Shown: positions 40,744 through 50,681, counted from the stretch's first letter. The stretch: DNA of 64,000 nucleotides from Phytopythium helicoides (GCA_024867545.1 JANFNE010000015.1:62001-126000); one strand, 5' to 3'. Notes: generated by a model not told the origin, from the sequence alone. A program made the numbers and translations.

Positions 40744-42990
40744 GAAACCGTATCGACGGCAAATGGAGCCCGCTCGGCAGCGTGGTGGCGCTGGAAGTCG
40801 AGTCGAGCGAGCGAAAATGATACATGTACTTTGATCGACTGTCATGTGTTTCGTCCATTTTGCATGAGCCTCTGAGCTCACTCCGTGTCGACCGCAGAGA
40901 CGTCCCAGAACTTGATCTTCAGCAGCTTCGGGTCGTCTAGGCGGCACATCATCGGCTCCTGGCTACGCAGGACCCGCCGAACATTGACGTTGCCGCCGCT
41001 CCCGCCGAACGAGTTGAGCTTTTCATCGAGGACCCAGACTGCGACGCGGTAGTTCCACAGCTGGAAGAATGCGCGCATGGCTGCCATCGAGGCAATGATA
41101 TCCCAGTCGTCGAAGCGCATGATGTACTTGCCTCCAAACACGACGTAGCCCAGTCGAACGAGATCGTAGCTGTCCAAAACGGGGCGGCGCACGGCGGGCT
41201 GAATCGTGGTGACGGCTCCACTGTCGTTTTTGATCTCGCGGATCAGTGAGCGTGTAGCATTCACGACGGATTTCTTGCTCGCCTTCTGGCACACGTTCGC
41301 CACCACAGCGCCAGACAAACCTCCGACATTATCGGCTCGCACCGCCAACGCCTTCTCGATCCCGCTCACCTTGTCCGCATCCTCAAAGTACTGCTTCCGA
41401 GCTGGTAGCGGTCGAGACAACACCAGCGGCAGCACATTCAGCACCAGAATCGCAATCTTCCCTCGAACCAGCTCCATCACTCGGCCATTCAAACGCACTG
41501 CAATCTCCGACCGAAAGAAGTCAACCAGTTGCAAGTGGTTCACCTCGTCCGAGAACACGAGCGTCGACACGCGACTATCGACTCCCTTGAAATACCCGTT
41601 CGCAGCCAACTCCAAGCGAAAGTAGTGCAGCAAGCACAACGCGATGATGGTCGGCGCGAACAACACGTCCGACACTCGGCGACGCAACGCCTTGGCACCC
41701 GCGTTCAGCACGCTGTAGTAGATGAGCACGAAGCTGACGATGGACGGGTACATGGTGAACCACGCCTCCGACAATCCCGACTGCTCGCCCTCGAAGTTGC
41801 AGCCGACGGTCCAGAACGCGCACAGGATCATCTTGAGTTTGGGAAGCATGGCAAATGGCAGGAACGTGAAGCTGCGAGCACTCGCGATGCAGCCGATGCC
41901 ACCACTTCGCCAGTCGGCGTCGCCACTGAAGTATCCCCGGTGCATGGCGACCATGGCGACGAACCATCGCACGAGCAGCAGTGCCACGGACGCGTTGTTG
42001 AGCAGCGTCCCCCAGTCGTACTTGATGGACACGATGCGCTTGAAATGGCTCTTGAACAGGAACAGACCCTCGCCGTCCTTGTTGCCGATGTAGATCTGGT
42101 CCGCATCGTAGTACCGGTCGTTCGTGGCGAACTGCGTCCCCCAGTGTGCGTAGTAGTTCATCTGTCGACACACGTCCGAGTGCTGGCAGTCGGCCTCGAC
42201 ACCTGTACGCGTGTCGAATTGGCGAACTGGCATGTCGAGAATGGACGTCGGGGAGTTCGTCTGGATCTCCGACACCCACTTGTCGCCCTGCAAGTCTTCG
42301 TACCAGCCATGACGCCACTCGCCACCCGGTCTCTTGAGCCACTCGACCGTGTGTGCGAGTCGAATGCTTCGATCCAAGCCACGCATGAACGCGTTCGGGA
42401 GGGTCTTGTCTTCGTACGAACCGTGGAGGCGGAACATGCACGCGTTGCCGTCAGATGTCGGAATGACGTGACGGCCGTAAGGTGCGTTGTCCCAGTGTGG
42501 CATGAGCAACATCGGCAACGAGTCGTTGATGGCGTACGTGCGCGGACTGTCGACGTCGTCCGATAGCCGGATGATGTCCGTGACAAGGTCGGTGTAGCCG
42601 AGTCGGTGGCAGGCGCTCACGATGTTGTCGTATGTGCTGGCGATGAGGTTGCACGAGTCAGTGAGGGTTTGCTCAGCTTTGGGGTCGAGAGCTTGGTGGA
42701 TTCCTCGCTTTTGCAGTCGGTAGCCGATCTTGTATGTTCCCGTGTCGTCGATGAGCACGGCTTTGTCGGAGGCGAGAGCTTGTGAAGCTAGCATGGCTCG
42801 GTACTTGGCTCCGTCTTGCATGCAGACGACCATGCGGTCCGAGTAGGAGTAGTCGTTCTGTCCGAGGATGGGAGCGATACCGTAGTCCGGGTAGTGTCCG
42901 AAGAAGTAGTCGACATTGGTGGTCATGGTGTTCCAAATGATGCAGAGGAACTGGGAAAACATCATGACGCCAATGAAGATCCACGTCAGC
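40690..42990 (-). repeat. Right arm of about 2.3-kb inverted repeat
   Basis: Inverted partner of about 23,490-25,795. It ends, as on the left, in the first membrane segment of the gene on one side and in the GT60 tail on the other. Confidence 0.88.
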
Positions 42991-43145
42991 CAGTGGTAAA
43001 AGGCAATCGACATTTGCCAATACGAAATCTTGACTTCTCGACGCTTGGGGCGAAGAAATCGCATGGAAAAGCTGCGTGACCTGGACCTTGTGGAAGTCCT
43101 TTCAGGCTTCTCCTCAGGTATCACTCCCTCTGCTTTGTCTCCCAT
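40878..43145 (-). CDS. Multi-pass membrane protein, oomycete family, right copy
   Basis: 755 residues, intronless, the inverted paralog of the gene at 23,336. From the first membrane segment (IFIGVMMFSQFLCIIW) to the C terminus only scattered residues differ (for example VGYRLQ/IGYRLQ, HKTLDPK/HQALDPK, VRKQHFNDADR/ARKQYFEDADK). The first 55 residues are unrelated: MGDKAEGVIPEEKPERTSTR and a serine/arginine stretch instead of the left copy's alanine/threonine-rich leader. The start codon is 78 nt downstream of the Fanzor stop on the same strand, so its promoter must overlap the Fanzor 3' end. Function is not recognised. Confidence 0.85.
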   Translation of the reverse strand: MGDKAEGVIPEEKPERTSTRSRSRSFSMRFLRPKRREVKISYWQMSIAFYHWLTWIFIGVMMFSQFLCIIWNTMTTNVDYFFGHYPDYGIAPILGQNDYSYSDRMVVCMQDGAKYRAMLASQALASDKAVLIDDTGTYKIGYRLQKRGIHQALDPKAEQTLTDSCNLIASTYDNIVSACHRLGYTDLVTDIIRLSDDVDSPRTYAINDSLPMLLMPHWDNAPYGRHVIPTSDGNACMFRLHGSYEDKTLPNAFMRGLDRSIRLAHTVEWLKRPGGEWRHGWYEDLQGDKWVSEIQTNSPTSILDMPVRQFDTRTGVEADCQHSDVCRQMNYYAHWGTQFATNDRYYDADQIYIGNKDGEGLFLFKSHFKRIVSIKYDWGTLLNNASVALLLVRWFVAMVAMHRGYFSGDADWRSGGIGCIASARSFTFLPFAMLPKLKMILCAFWTVGCNFEGEQSGLSEAWFTMYPSIVSFVLIYYSVLNAGAKALRRRVSDVLFAPTIIALCLLHYFRLELAANGYFKGVDSRVSTLVFSDEVNHLQLVDFFRSEIAVRLNGRVMELVRGKIAILVLNVLPLVLSRPLPARKQYFEDADKVSGIEKALAVRADNVGGLSGAVVANVCQKASKKSVVNATRSLIREIKNDSGAVTTIQPAVRRPVLDSYDLVRLGYVVFGGKYIMRFDDWDIIASMAAMRAFFQLWNYRVAVWVLDEKLNSFGGSGGNVNVRRVLRSQEPMMCRLDDPKLLKIKFWDVSAVDTE

Positions 43146-43223
43146 GCTTGCGACTCTTGATGTGAATGCTTGCTGGGTTGTTTTCGAATGAATGAGGTCA
43201 CCATATTTTTTCGTGATCGTCAG
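43146..43223 (-). other. Candidate guide-RNA (fRNA/omegaRNA) end region of the Fanzor element
   Basis: Inference only. In characterised TnpB and Fanzor loci the non-coding guide RNA overlaps or follows the 3' end of the nuclease gene and continues past the element end into the guide. Here that position is the short gap between the Fanzor stop and the membrane-protein start codon. No structure or boundary motif can be proved by eye. Confidence 0.2.
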
Positions 43224-44864
43224 CTAGCTGGGTGTTTCAGGTTTTGCCAAGGAGGAAACCAACGGACGTTGTTCAAATTTGGAGGAGACGTAGGGGTGTC
43301 TCAGCATGTTCTCGGAGGCATTCGCATCGCGATTCACAGTCATACTACGACAGCCATTGGTTCTACAATGAAGTACGCTGTGAATCTTGCAGGTGCGTTC
43401 TATACCGTCCTTGCACAAGCGCTTGCTGTACTGGAAACTCAACTCGCGACAGCACCTCGAATGTAGCTTGCTCGTCCGAAATTCATCGATCGAGACCACG
43501 GTGCAGTATCGCCTTAGCTCGCGCTCCAGCTTCTTGACTGGTGCCTTCTGTCGCCCCTTGATTCGTCCAGAGGTGTCGTTGTTGCTCCAGTTCCCGAAGC
43601 CTACCACAGTCCGCTGTCCAGCCAGCTCAGTCAGCACCAGACACAATGCGCGCAGCTTCTTCTTGGCGTAGATATAGCAGCGCAGTCTGAGCTTCCTAAA
43701 CGGCTTGATCCTGTAGAAGTTGAGCAGCCTGTCCACGCGAGGAATCATGAACCGAACATACCGCTCGAGTGTAGCTAGGGAAGAGGTCTTCTTGGTCGGC
43801 ATGTGGTGTACAGCTTCTGAAATAGCCACATCCTGGTCCTGCCATACCTCTCGCTTCTTCTGACTACTAGTGTATCGAGCGTCTTCGTAGAACTCGCGTG
43901 TTGAGCAGGAACGCTTCTCACCGAGCTGGTTCGTTGCCACAAAGAGATCTCTGTACCCCGGGTCCAGGCCCCACATAATATCAAAGTCTTCTTCGCGAGG
44001 TACTCGGGCGATGTTGTCTCGTGCGGGTTTCCGCAGCACAATCGAGACCGCCTTCCCATCAGTGACTATCTGACCGGCAAACCTGCGATTCGAGGTCTCG
44101 AACCGGTCGATACGGAAGAGCTCCCGCCAGTACTCGTCGGCTACCTCGTTCCAGTCGTTTCCCTCAGCGGGTACCTCTACTCCAGCTCGTCGTAAAAGCC
44201 CACGAAGGCCGTACTTACACAACTTGAAATGGCTGCAGGTGAAGCCGTTCTTGTAGGGCAGCAAGCTGAAAGTACGGAGCTCTTGGAACCCAGGTGTTCC
44301 GACAAACCGTCGGTTCCATTCCTCAATGTCCGCCAAGAAGGTGTACGTCAGTGGCAATAGAGCATGCGGCGTGTCATTGAGCTGTCCATTGGGAGATCGT
44401 GGTATCTGAGCCCGCCACGCTCGAATCTCGAGGTCAGGTCCATCGTACTCTGGAGCGAGAATCTTTCTCAACATGTCGTACGCCTCGTGCCCGCCAATAT
44501 GGTATGTCCGCTTGATCATTTTATGGAAGCGCCGGAAGAAGTTGAGCTTGAGCGAGTTCTTCGTGTTGGTCGTCATCTCGCGAGCCGCCCATCCGTGCCA
44601 CCCACGGCTCAGGTATTCGCTACTAGCAAGAGGAGTCTCGGTGTCACGCCACTGGAGATATAGGTCAAGCGATTGACGGAACTCTGGGTCAGCAATCGCT
44701 CGGCGTGCATATGCACCAACCGTCACCGCCGACAGGCACCTCTGAAAGAATGTCTGGTTGAGCTCTGGAAGAGGGCCGCCTTCTCCGCATAGTCGAGCGA
44801 TGTCATGAGGAACTTTTATTGAGTTGCAACACCCGTCCAAGATCGCATCTTCCAACTTAGGCAC
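43224..44864 (-). CDS. Fanzor: eukaryotic TnpB-like RNA-guided DNA endonuclease
   Basis: A 546-codon open frame with the split RuvC and zinc finger of the TnpB/Fanzor family. RuvC-I is WGLDPGYRDLF with D301. The usual RuvC-II position, VVGFGNWSNND (420-430), lacks the glutamate. A glutamate is instead found in VSIDEFRTSK (E461), matching the rearranged active site reported for Fanzors. Cysteines around 471-472 and LHCRTNGC (C500, C505) form the zinc finger, and RuvC-III is VNRDANASENM (D513). The catalytic set is complete. The N-terminal 280 residues form the family's helical/wedge region. No in-frame ATG precedes about residue 97: the open frame is preceded by a TGA and would begin at GTG. 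So the 5' end is either spliced from an unseen exon or degraded. No terminal inverted repeats were found. Confidence 0.88.
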   Translation of the reverse strand: MPKLEDAILDGCCNSIKVPHDIARLCGEGGPLPELNQTFFQRCLSAVTVGAYARRAIADPEFRQSLDLYLQWRDTETPLASSEYLSRGWHGWAAREMTTNTKNSLKLNFFRRFHKMIKRTYHIGGHEAYDMLRKILAPEYDGPDLEIRAWRAQIPRSPNGQLNDTPHALLPLTYTFLADIEEWNRRFVGTPGFQELRTFSLLPYKNGFTCSHFKLCKYGLRGLLRRAGVEVPAEGNDWNEVADEYWRELFRIDRFETSNRRFAGQIVTDGKAVSIVLRKPARDNIARVPREEDFDIMWGLDPGYRDLFVATNQLGEKRSCSTREFYEDARYTSSQKKREVWQDQDVAISEAVHHMPTKKTSSLATLERYVRFMIPRVDRLLNFYRIKPFRKLRLRCYIYAKKKLRALCLVLTELAGQRTVVGFGNWSNNDTSGRIKGRQKAPVKKLERELRRYCTVVSIDEFRTSKLHSRCCRELSFQYSKRLCKDGIERTCKIHSVLHCRTNGCRSMTVNRDANASENMLRHPYVSSKFEQRPLVSSLAKPETPS

Positions 44865-44986
44865 ATCTCACTCTTGAACGGGATGTGGTCAGATTGAGGA
44901 TGATCTCATCAATATGAAATCCCATGGAAACTGGTCGGGTCAATTCATCATGTATTGATTTGCGGCCGGCAACGCCTTGAACGGTG

Positions 44987-46338
44987 CTATGATAGCTGAT
45001 CAAGGAGTGACTTCAACGCCTGCTTGGCACTGGCGTTCAGGTCATCGCCCTCATCTCGCTCGATTCGCTTGAGCTGATCCACCACCGGCACTGCGATGTC
45101 GTCATCGCTACGACACCACGCTTGGTTCTCTTCGTGGGACACAATTGCGCTATTGAGGGCGAGCAGTGCATTGGTCTGCAGGGTCTCGGTAGCAGCCGAA
45201 AGGTGGTGCGCAAGAAGCGAAAGCCCACCGGCACTGGCCAGAAGGCTCTGGCTTGAGTGGTTCAGATGAACAGCGTGGTGGATCGCCCATGCCGCACTGC
45301 TGCTCGTCTCTTCGGAAAACGCAGGTGACAAAAGCATCACGAGCTGAGGCAACGCGCCAATCTGAATCGCATCAATCGAGATCAGTACAGACCAGAATTC
45401 AACGCGATCTCAGCTTGAAACGGTTGCCTACCTCCCGAATCAAGTCTTGCGCATCAATGTCGTGTCCAGCCAAGATGTTGCCGAGAGCGAAGGCCGTCGC
45501 GCTGAGCATGGAGTCGGCTGTTCCGACATGAAGCATGCTCCAGGTCATTCGCTACTCATGTCAACACTCACGTCTTCAGCCACGTACAAAACTCGTCGTT
45601 CTCGAGCAGCTCGGCCAGGAAGCCGATTGTCTCGGGGTTGCACAGTAGCTCACGTCCCCGCGAGCCTCCCGCGATGTTGGCCAGGCATGTCACCGCCGCG
45701 CGCTTGATGGCCTCGTGTGGACACGACGCCGCGTGCAGCACCGCAGAAGCGACAAAGTTAGTCGCGACGGCTTGTTCTGCCGACGGGTCGAGCGCCACGT
45801 TCCCAAGCGCGAGGCACGCCGCCGCCTGCAGCCTCGGGTCGTCCAGCCGCAAGAAGTGCGCGAACACGTCTGGAGCCTCGAGCCTCACGAGCTCCTGCAC
45901 CACCACGGGCTCTGTGGACAGCCGGATGAGCGCAAGGAACGCCGGCACCAACAGCGAGGACGCCGCGATCGAGTCGCTGTCCTTGAGCAGCTCCAGAGCG
46001 CCGAGCAGCGCACCGCTGTCCACGAGCTCGAGCGCGCGCCGGTCCCGCTCCAACTTGTCGACGTCAGTGGCCGACGGTAGCTGCAGCGCATTTAGCGCCT
46101 CGATGCGCGCCTCAGTGCTCGTCTCCTTGGCTGCGATCGAGGCCGCGAGGTCGAAAACGCTGGCGAACGTCGCGAAGCTTCGAGCGGCCAGAACTTTTCT
46201 TGCAGCCATCGGACGAGCGCCAAACTTCGCAGACACTTCAAAGAGATGTAGAGGGGACGCTCTAGCTACTTGGCGGGCGTGTGCAGCCGCCTGGCGACGC
46301 GCAGCGACGCTCGCAGTCGCCGCCACCTTGCGCATCAT
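44987..46338 (-). CDS. Armadillo-repeat protein with presequence-like N terminus (three exons)
   Basis: 403 residues from exons 45,588-46,338, 45,432-45,517 and 44,987-45,361. The first donor is taken as gtacgt because it alone keeps the frame (the alternative gtgagt 16 nt further on does not). Repeated ARM helices are seen: ARIEALNALQLP, LLVPAFLALIRLS, LQAAACLALGNVALD, AIKRAAVTCLANIAGGS, MLSATAFALGNILAG, and TLQTNALLALNSAIVSH. The N terminus is arginine/alanine/serine-rich without acids (MMRKVAATASVAARRQAAAH), which suggests mitochondrial import. No specific orthologue is recognised; ARM proteins generally bind other proteins. Start: the ATG pair after a non-ATG frame. Confidence 0.75.
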
Positions 46339-46564
46339 GTTGGTTGGTTTGTCGGATGCCAAGCCTGCTGATCAACTGTGCTCCCTCGCCTTACGATTGG
46401 CCGGTTGCAATCGCATCCGGCCAATCATCTTTGTAATTCAGCATTTTTTTGTCCAATCGTATCAATATAAAGCTTTTTATTGGCTGAAAATACTATTGAT
46501 AGCGCTGTGATTGGCTGAGACGATCCCCACACTGTTCAAACGGCATTTTTTTCCCACGAGCAAC
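46339..46564. promoter_or_regulatory. Divergent promoter with five CCAAT boxes, ARM protein / PPIL2
   Basis: 226 nt between start codons with five CCAAT pentamers: 46,396-46,400 (reverse), 46,421-46,425, 46,453-46,457, 46,479-46,483 (reverse) and 46,510-46,514 (reverse). Three are extended to attggctg or ccaatca. CCAAT boxes bind NF-Y in eukaryotes. They probably drive both genes. Confidence 0.65.
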
Positions 46565-48797
46565 ATGGGCAAGAACCGCCACAGCAAGGATCGGCTCTTC
46601 ATCACGCAGACGGAGCACAAGTTCCTGTATGGCGGCAAGAAGCAGGAGACGCGTCGTGCCTACAAGCGTGCGTGGTTACGGTGCCCAACTGCGCGTTCTC
46701 TCGGCGGCAGGAGGCTCACGCGTTTTTTCTAGGGCTGCCGTTCAACTGCTGCGCCATCACGTTGCGTCCGTTTGAGGTCCGCTGCTGCTGCTGCTTGGGG
46801 TGCTGCTGTGGTGGGAAATACTAATGGGAGCGTGGCAGAACCCCGTGTGCACGCGGGAGGGACACCTGTTCGACCTGGAGGCCGTCGTGCCGTTCGTCAA
46901 GGAGCACCAGATCGTGCGTCGCTGATTCCCAGCCAGTCGTTTTGCGTGGGAGATGCACAAGGCTCTAATGTGGTGCTGAAATGGTGACAGAACCCCGTGT
47001 CGGGGGCGCCGCTGGCTCTGAAGGACCTGATCCAGCTCAAATTCAGCAAGAACTCGCAGGGAGAGTACTTTTGCCCCGTGACGTACAAGGTGTTCACGGA
47101 CAGCACCAAGATCGCGGCGATTGCGACCACGGGTAACGTGTTTGCCTTCGACGCCATCGAGGAGCTCAACATCAAGGCCAAGAATTGGACGGTGCGCTTG
47201 GTCCAATGCTTTTTTCCCGTTTCAATAAACACTAGTCTGACGAGCTGAGCACATTAGGACCTCCTCTCAGGCGAAAAGTTCAAGCGCAAGGACATTATCA
47301 TCCTGCAGGATCCGCTCGACTACTCGAACCGCGAGATTGAGAATTTCGAGCACTTGCGTCGCGCCAAGGCAAACGACTCGGTGAGGACGCCATCTCGGAG
47401 TTGCTCATGCTTGTGAACAAGGAAACTAACGAAGGCTATGCATACGCAGAAATCAGCTACAGAATCTACTGCTGCCCGTAATATCCGTACAAACGCTGCT
47501 ACAGACCGGATCCTCCAGGAGGTATGTGATCTCGCATTTGGGATTGTTATCTCTCAAAGTAAGGAGTGTGAGCGTGCACCTTTCACAGTTGGAGGCAAAG
47601 CGCGCGGAGAAGAGACAGCTCGCTGAGAAGATCAAGCGAGGAGACGATGATGTCAGCGAGAAGGACAAGATTGTGGCGTCGCTAACTCATGGGGCAGTCA
47701 CCAGCGAAGGGAAAACAGGTCAGGAAGGTCAAACTAGTTCGACCAGTGGCAAACTCCAGTACTCTCGTTTCACTGATGGAGAGGCTTCGAGCTCTTTCAC
47801 GTCGAGTGCTCGTGCACCAGTCACACGAACAGCGGGTATTGCAATCACAGAGCAGGAATTGCTGGATGAACGCTGGCAGACGGTTCGAAAGATGAAGAAG
47901 AAGGGCCTCGTGCGTCTTTCGACAAACTACGGTGACATTAACCTTGAGATCCACTGCGACTTCGTACCGCAGACGGCAGACAACTTTATGAGTCTGTGTG
48001 AGGCCAAGTACTACGATGGTGTGGTGTTCCATCGAATCATCAAGGGCTTCATGATGCAAGGCGGCGATCCCACCGGCACGGGGCGTGGAGGTGACTCCAT
48101 CTGGAAGAAGCCCTTTCGCGACGAAATTGACAGTCGACTGGTACGTTGCTACGAGTTCGCGTTCTAACTTTACGATTTCTAGGCTGATTATTGACGTGCC
48201 GCCACACAGAGTCACGATGCGCGAGGAGTACTGAGCATGGCAAATTCGGGACCCAGCACAAACCGTTCCCAGTTTTTCATCACGTTTAAGCCGTGCCAGC
48301 ATCTGGACAAGAAGCACTCAGTCTTTGGCCATGTTGTTGGAGGCATGGATGTTGTGGATACCATTGAGCAAGTCGAGACTGGCGGTGAAGATCGTCCGAT
48401 TGACGACGTCCGCATCACAGGTGTTCAGGTGTTTGTCAATCCGTTTAAAGAGTATGAAGAAGCCAAGAACCAAGGTCTTGATGTGCTAGAGGTCACCAAG
48501 ACAAAGCGCGCAGAGGAAGCAAAGCCTCGGGCGAAGGGAACGGTTGTTAAGGTAGGAAATGACTGGGTCGCTTACGACGACATTGGTGACGCCGACATCG
48601 CCGCAATTCCAAGCACCGTGACAACCAAGGAAGAAAGCGTGGGGAAATATTTGAAGGCTGCGAAATCTAGTAGCAAGTCGGCAGGGAAACGGTCAGCCGA
48701 AGAAGACGGACCGACGATGCCTGCCGCAATTGAGAGCAAGAAGAAGTCCAAGGTGACTGCTAGCAAAGGCGGCTTTGGGAACTTCTCTGGGTGGTAG
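46565..48797 (+). CDS. PPIL2: PPIL2-type U-box cyclophilin, spliceosomal (eight exons)
   Basis: 590 residues. Exons: 46,565-46,667, 46,733-46,776, 46,839-46,913, 46,991-47,191, 47,258-47,380, 47,435-47,521, 47,589-48,140 and 48,210-48,797, all joining in frame. The start [19 protein letters not shown] is the conserved PPIL2 N terminus. Two U-box halves follow ([18 protein letters not shown] and the [11 protein letters not shown] region), then the linker ILQDP, and a full cyclophilin domain ([54 protein letters not shown]). PPIL2 is a nuclear isomerase/U-box protein bound to the spliceosome; the cyclophilin active-site tryptophan is missing in this subfamily and a Cys-Gln-His takes its place (CQHLDKKH). 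A lysine-rich C-terminal extension ending FGNFSGW is longer than in animals. Confidence 0.93.
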
Positions 48798-48933
48798 CTC
48801 GATTTTCTCAGGGAAGGTGCAAATGAAAATATGCTGAACATACTGCAGAGGTGTTTATTTTGAGTCTGCTTGAAAACGTTTGAGGGCGAATGCTCAGATT
48901 GATTTTTCGCTGCTGGTAAGATCAGCTAGTACG

Positions 48934-50681
48934 ATGGACAAGTATGTAGTTGAGAAGGTGATTGGTGAGGGAACCTATGGTGTCGTCTACAAGGCGGTTG
49001 AGAAGGTGCCTTTCGGCCAGATTGAGTGCCGTGAAGCTGCATTGCTAATTGGCTTGCTGCTGTATTGCAAGGCTACCGGAGATGTCGTCGCGATCAAAAA
49101 GTTCAAAAGCGCTGCGGGTATGAGCTTTCCAGCACCAAGTCGACTCGCGACAGACTCTTATTGAACTTATATGGCAGATGAGCAGCTCTCGAAGCGCGAA
49201 ATCCAAGCATGCTCGATGCTCAATCATCCATACATCGTGTCTTATCGCCAAAGCTTTCGACACGAAGGTTTGCTCCATCTCGTGTTTGATTTTGTTCGTG
49301 AGGGCATGACCAAGGTGCGATCAGTAGAGTGTATGAAATGAGCTCAGTCCACTGAGACTACGATGTAGATCCTGTCTCGTAACAGACGAGGAATCAAGCC
49401 TCATCAGGCGCAAAAGTTCATCTACCAGCTCTGTCTGGCCCTTCAGTACTGTCATTCCAACCAAGTGATCCACCGAGGCAAGCTTTTCTAATTGCTTTTC
49501 ACTCAAAGCTCCACACTAAATGATACAAACACATTGTTCCCAAAGACGTCAAGCCTGACAATATTCTCATTGACGAGCACGGAGACATTAAGCTGTGTGA
49601 CTTTGGTTAGTATCGGCCATGGATCAGCTCAGCAGTAGAGGGCTAATCTATCTACTTATCAACCACCAGGTGTTGCACGCGTGGTGCTTTACCATGGTGA
49701 CCCGCTCTCTGACTACGTCGCGACCCGGTGGTATCGTCCACCTGAGCAAGAGTTGAGGTACGCTGCCCATCTATATCAGTTGACGAGCTAGCCCTATCTA
49801 AGATTGCACCTGCCCACCAGAATGGACCGGTACACATTCAATGCTGACGTGTGGAGCATTGGCTGTGTGCTAGTTGAGCTCTTGACTGGACGGCCACTCT
49901 TTCCAGGCAACACGCAACTAGACCAGCTGTAAGGTGCTTGCTGATTAGTCATTTACATGATGCGTAACTGATATGCATGCTCATGTTACTGGCAAACAGC
50001 AACCTTATTCAAAGCGTATTGGGTCCTTTACCACCGGTGTTCTCGGCTCGACTACCCCGCGGAGTAACCATGGCTCAATCAATCACAAAGCCTCTCACAG
50101 ATATCCTTACGGGCATTGAACTTCCCGATGGAGCACTCGACTTCCTAACACGGACACTTCAGCTAGATCCAAAAATTCGAATCTCGGCTACGGAATGTCT
50201 TTCGCATCCGTTTCTTCGCCCATTGCGTGATGCAGATGCACGGCGAAAAGATCGTCAGCGTGAAGAGCACAAGCAGAAGGGATCTCATTTTTGTAACGAT
50301 GATGATGGTATAGAGGAGGACATTCCTGGTGAAAAGCCACTTTGTCCGTCACCAGTGCCGCCAAAAGTTTGGGATTCGAAGGCCTCATCACCGACATCAA
50401 AGGAAGTACCATCGATGAACATCGCTCGAGGCTCGTTAGAATTTGCCTCGCCTAAAAAGAAGCATCTTCATGGGAGCAACGGACACCACTTGAGTGACAA
50501 CAACACTGATTGTGATAGCGACGATATCCAGGAGCTCATCGAAGGCGAAGATACACCTCTATCGCCACGTAACCACGCTCACAGAGGAGTTGTGCGTCGA
50601 CGTTCTGCTTCCGGAGCAAAAGGTCGACGCGGAGACCCTGTTGATCGTGACAGTTGCTACGAAGATGATTTTGAAGATTGA
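48934..50681 (+). CDS. CDKL-like protein kinase (eight exons)
   Basis: 433 residues. Exons: 48,934-49,005, 49,072-49,117, 49,178-49,314, 49,369-49,477, 49,546-49,605, 49,670-49,757, 49,821-49,928 and 50,000-50,681. All kinase landmarks are present: [11 protein letters not shown] loop, VAIKKFK lysine, glutamate in [19 protein letters not shown] catalytic loop (split by an intron at the Asp codon), DFG (also split), activation segment [14 protein letters not shown], and [13 protein letters not shown]. The VATRWYR segment and MAPK/CDK-like dual site place it near CDKL/CMGC kinases, which set cilium length in other organisms; zoospores have flagella, so a similar role is possible but inferred. 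Intron 4 uses a GC donor (gcaagc). The C-terminal 130 residues are low-complexity and acidic. Confidence 0.88.

Noticed and set aside
41529..42566. 345-codon plus-strand open frame
   Set aside because: Antisense shadow of the right membrane-protein gene.
43146..44986. Terminal inverted repeats or target duplications around the Fanzor gene
   Set aside because: Both flanks were compared on both strands and no convincing match was found, so element ends are left undefined.
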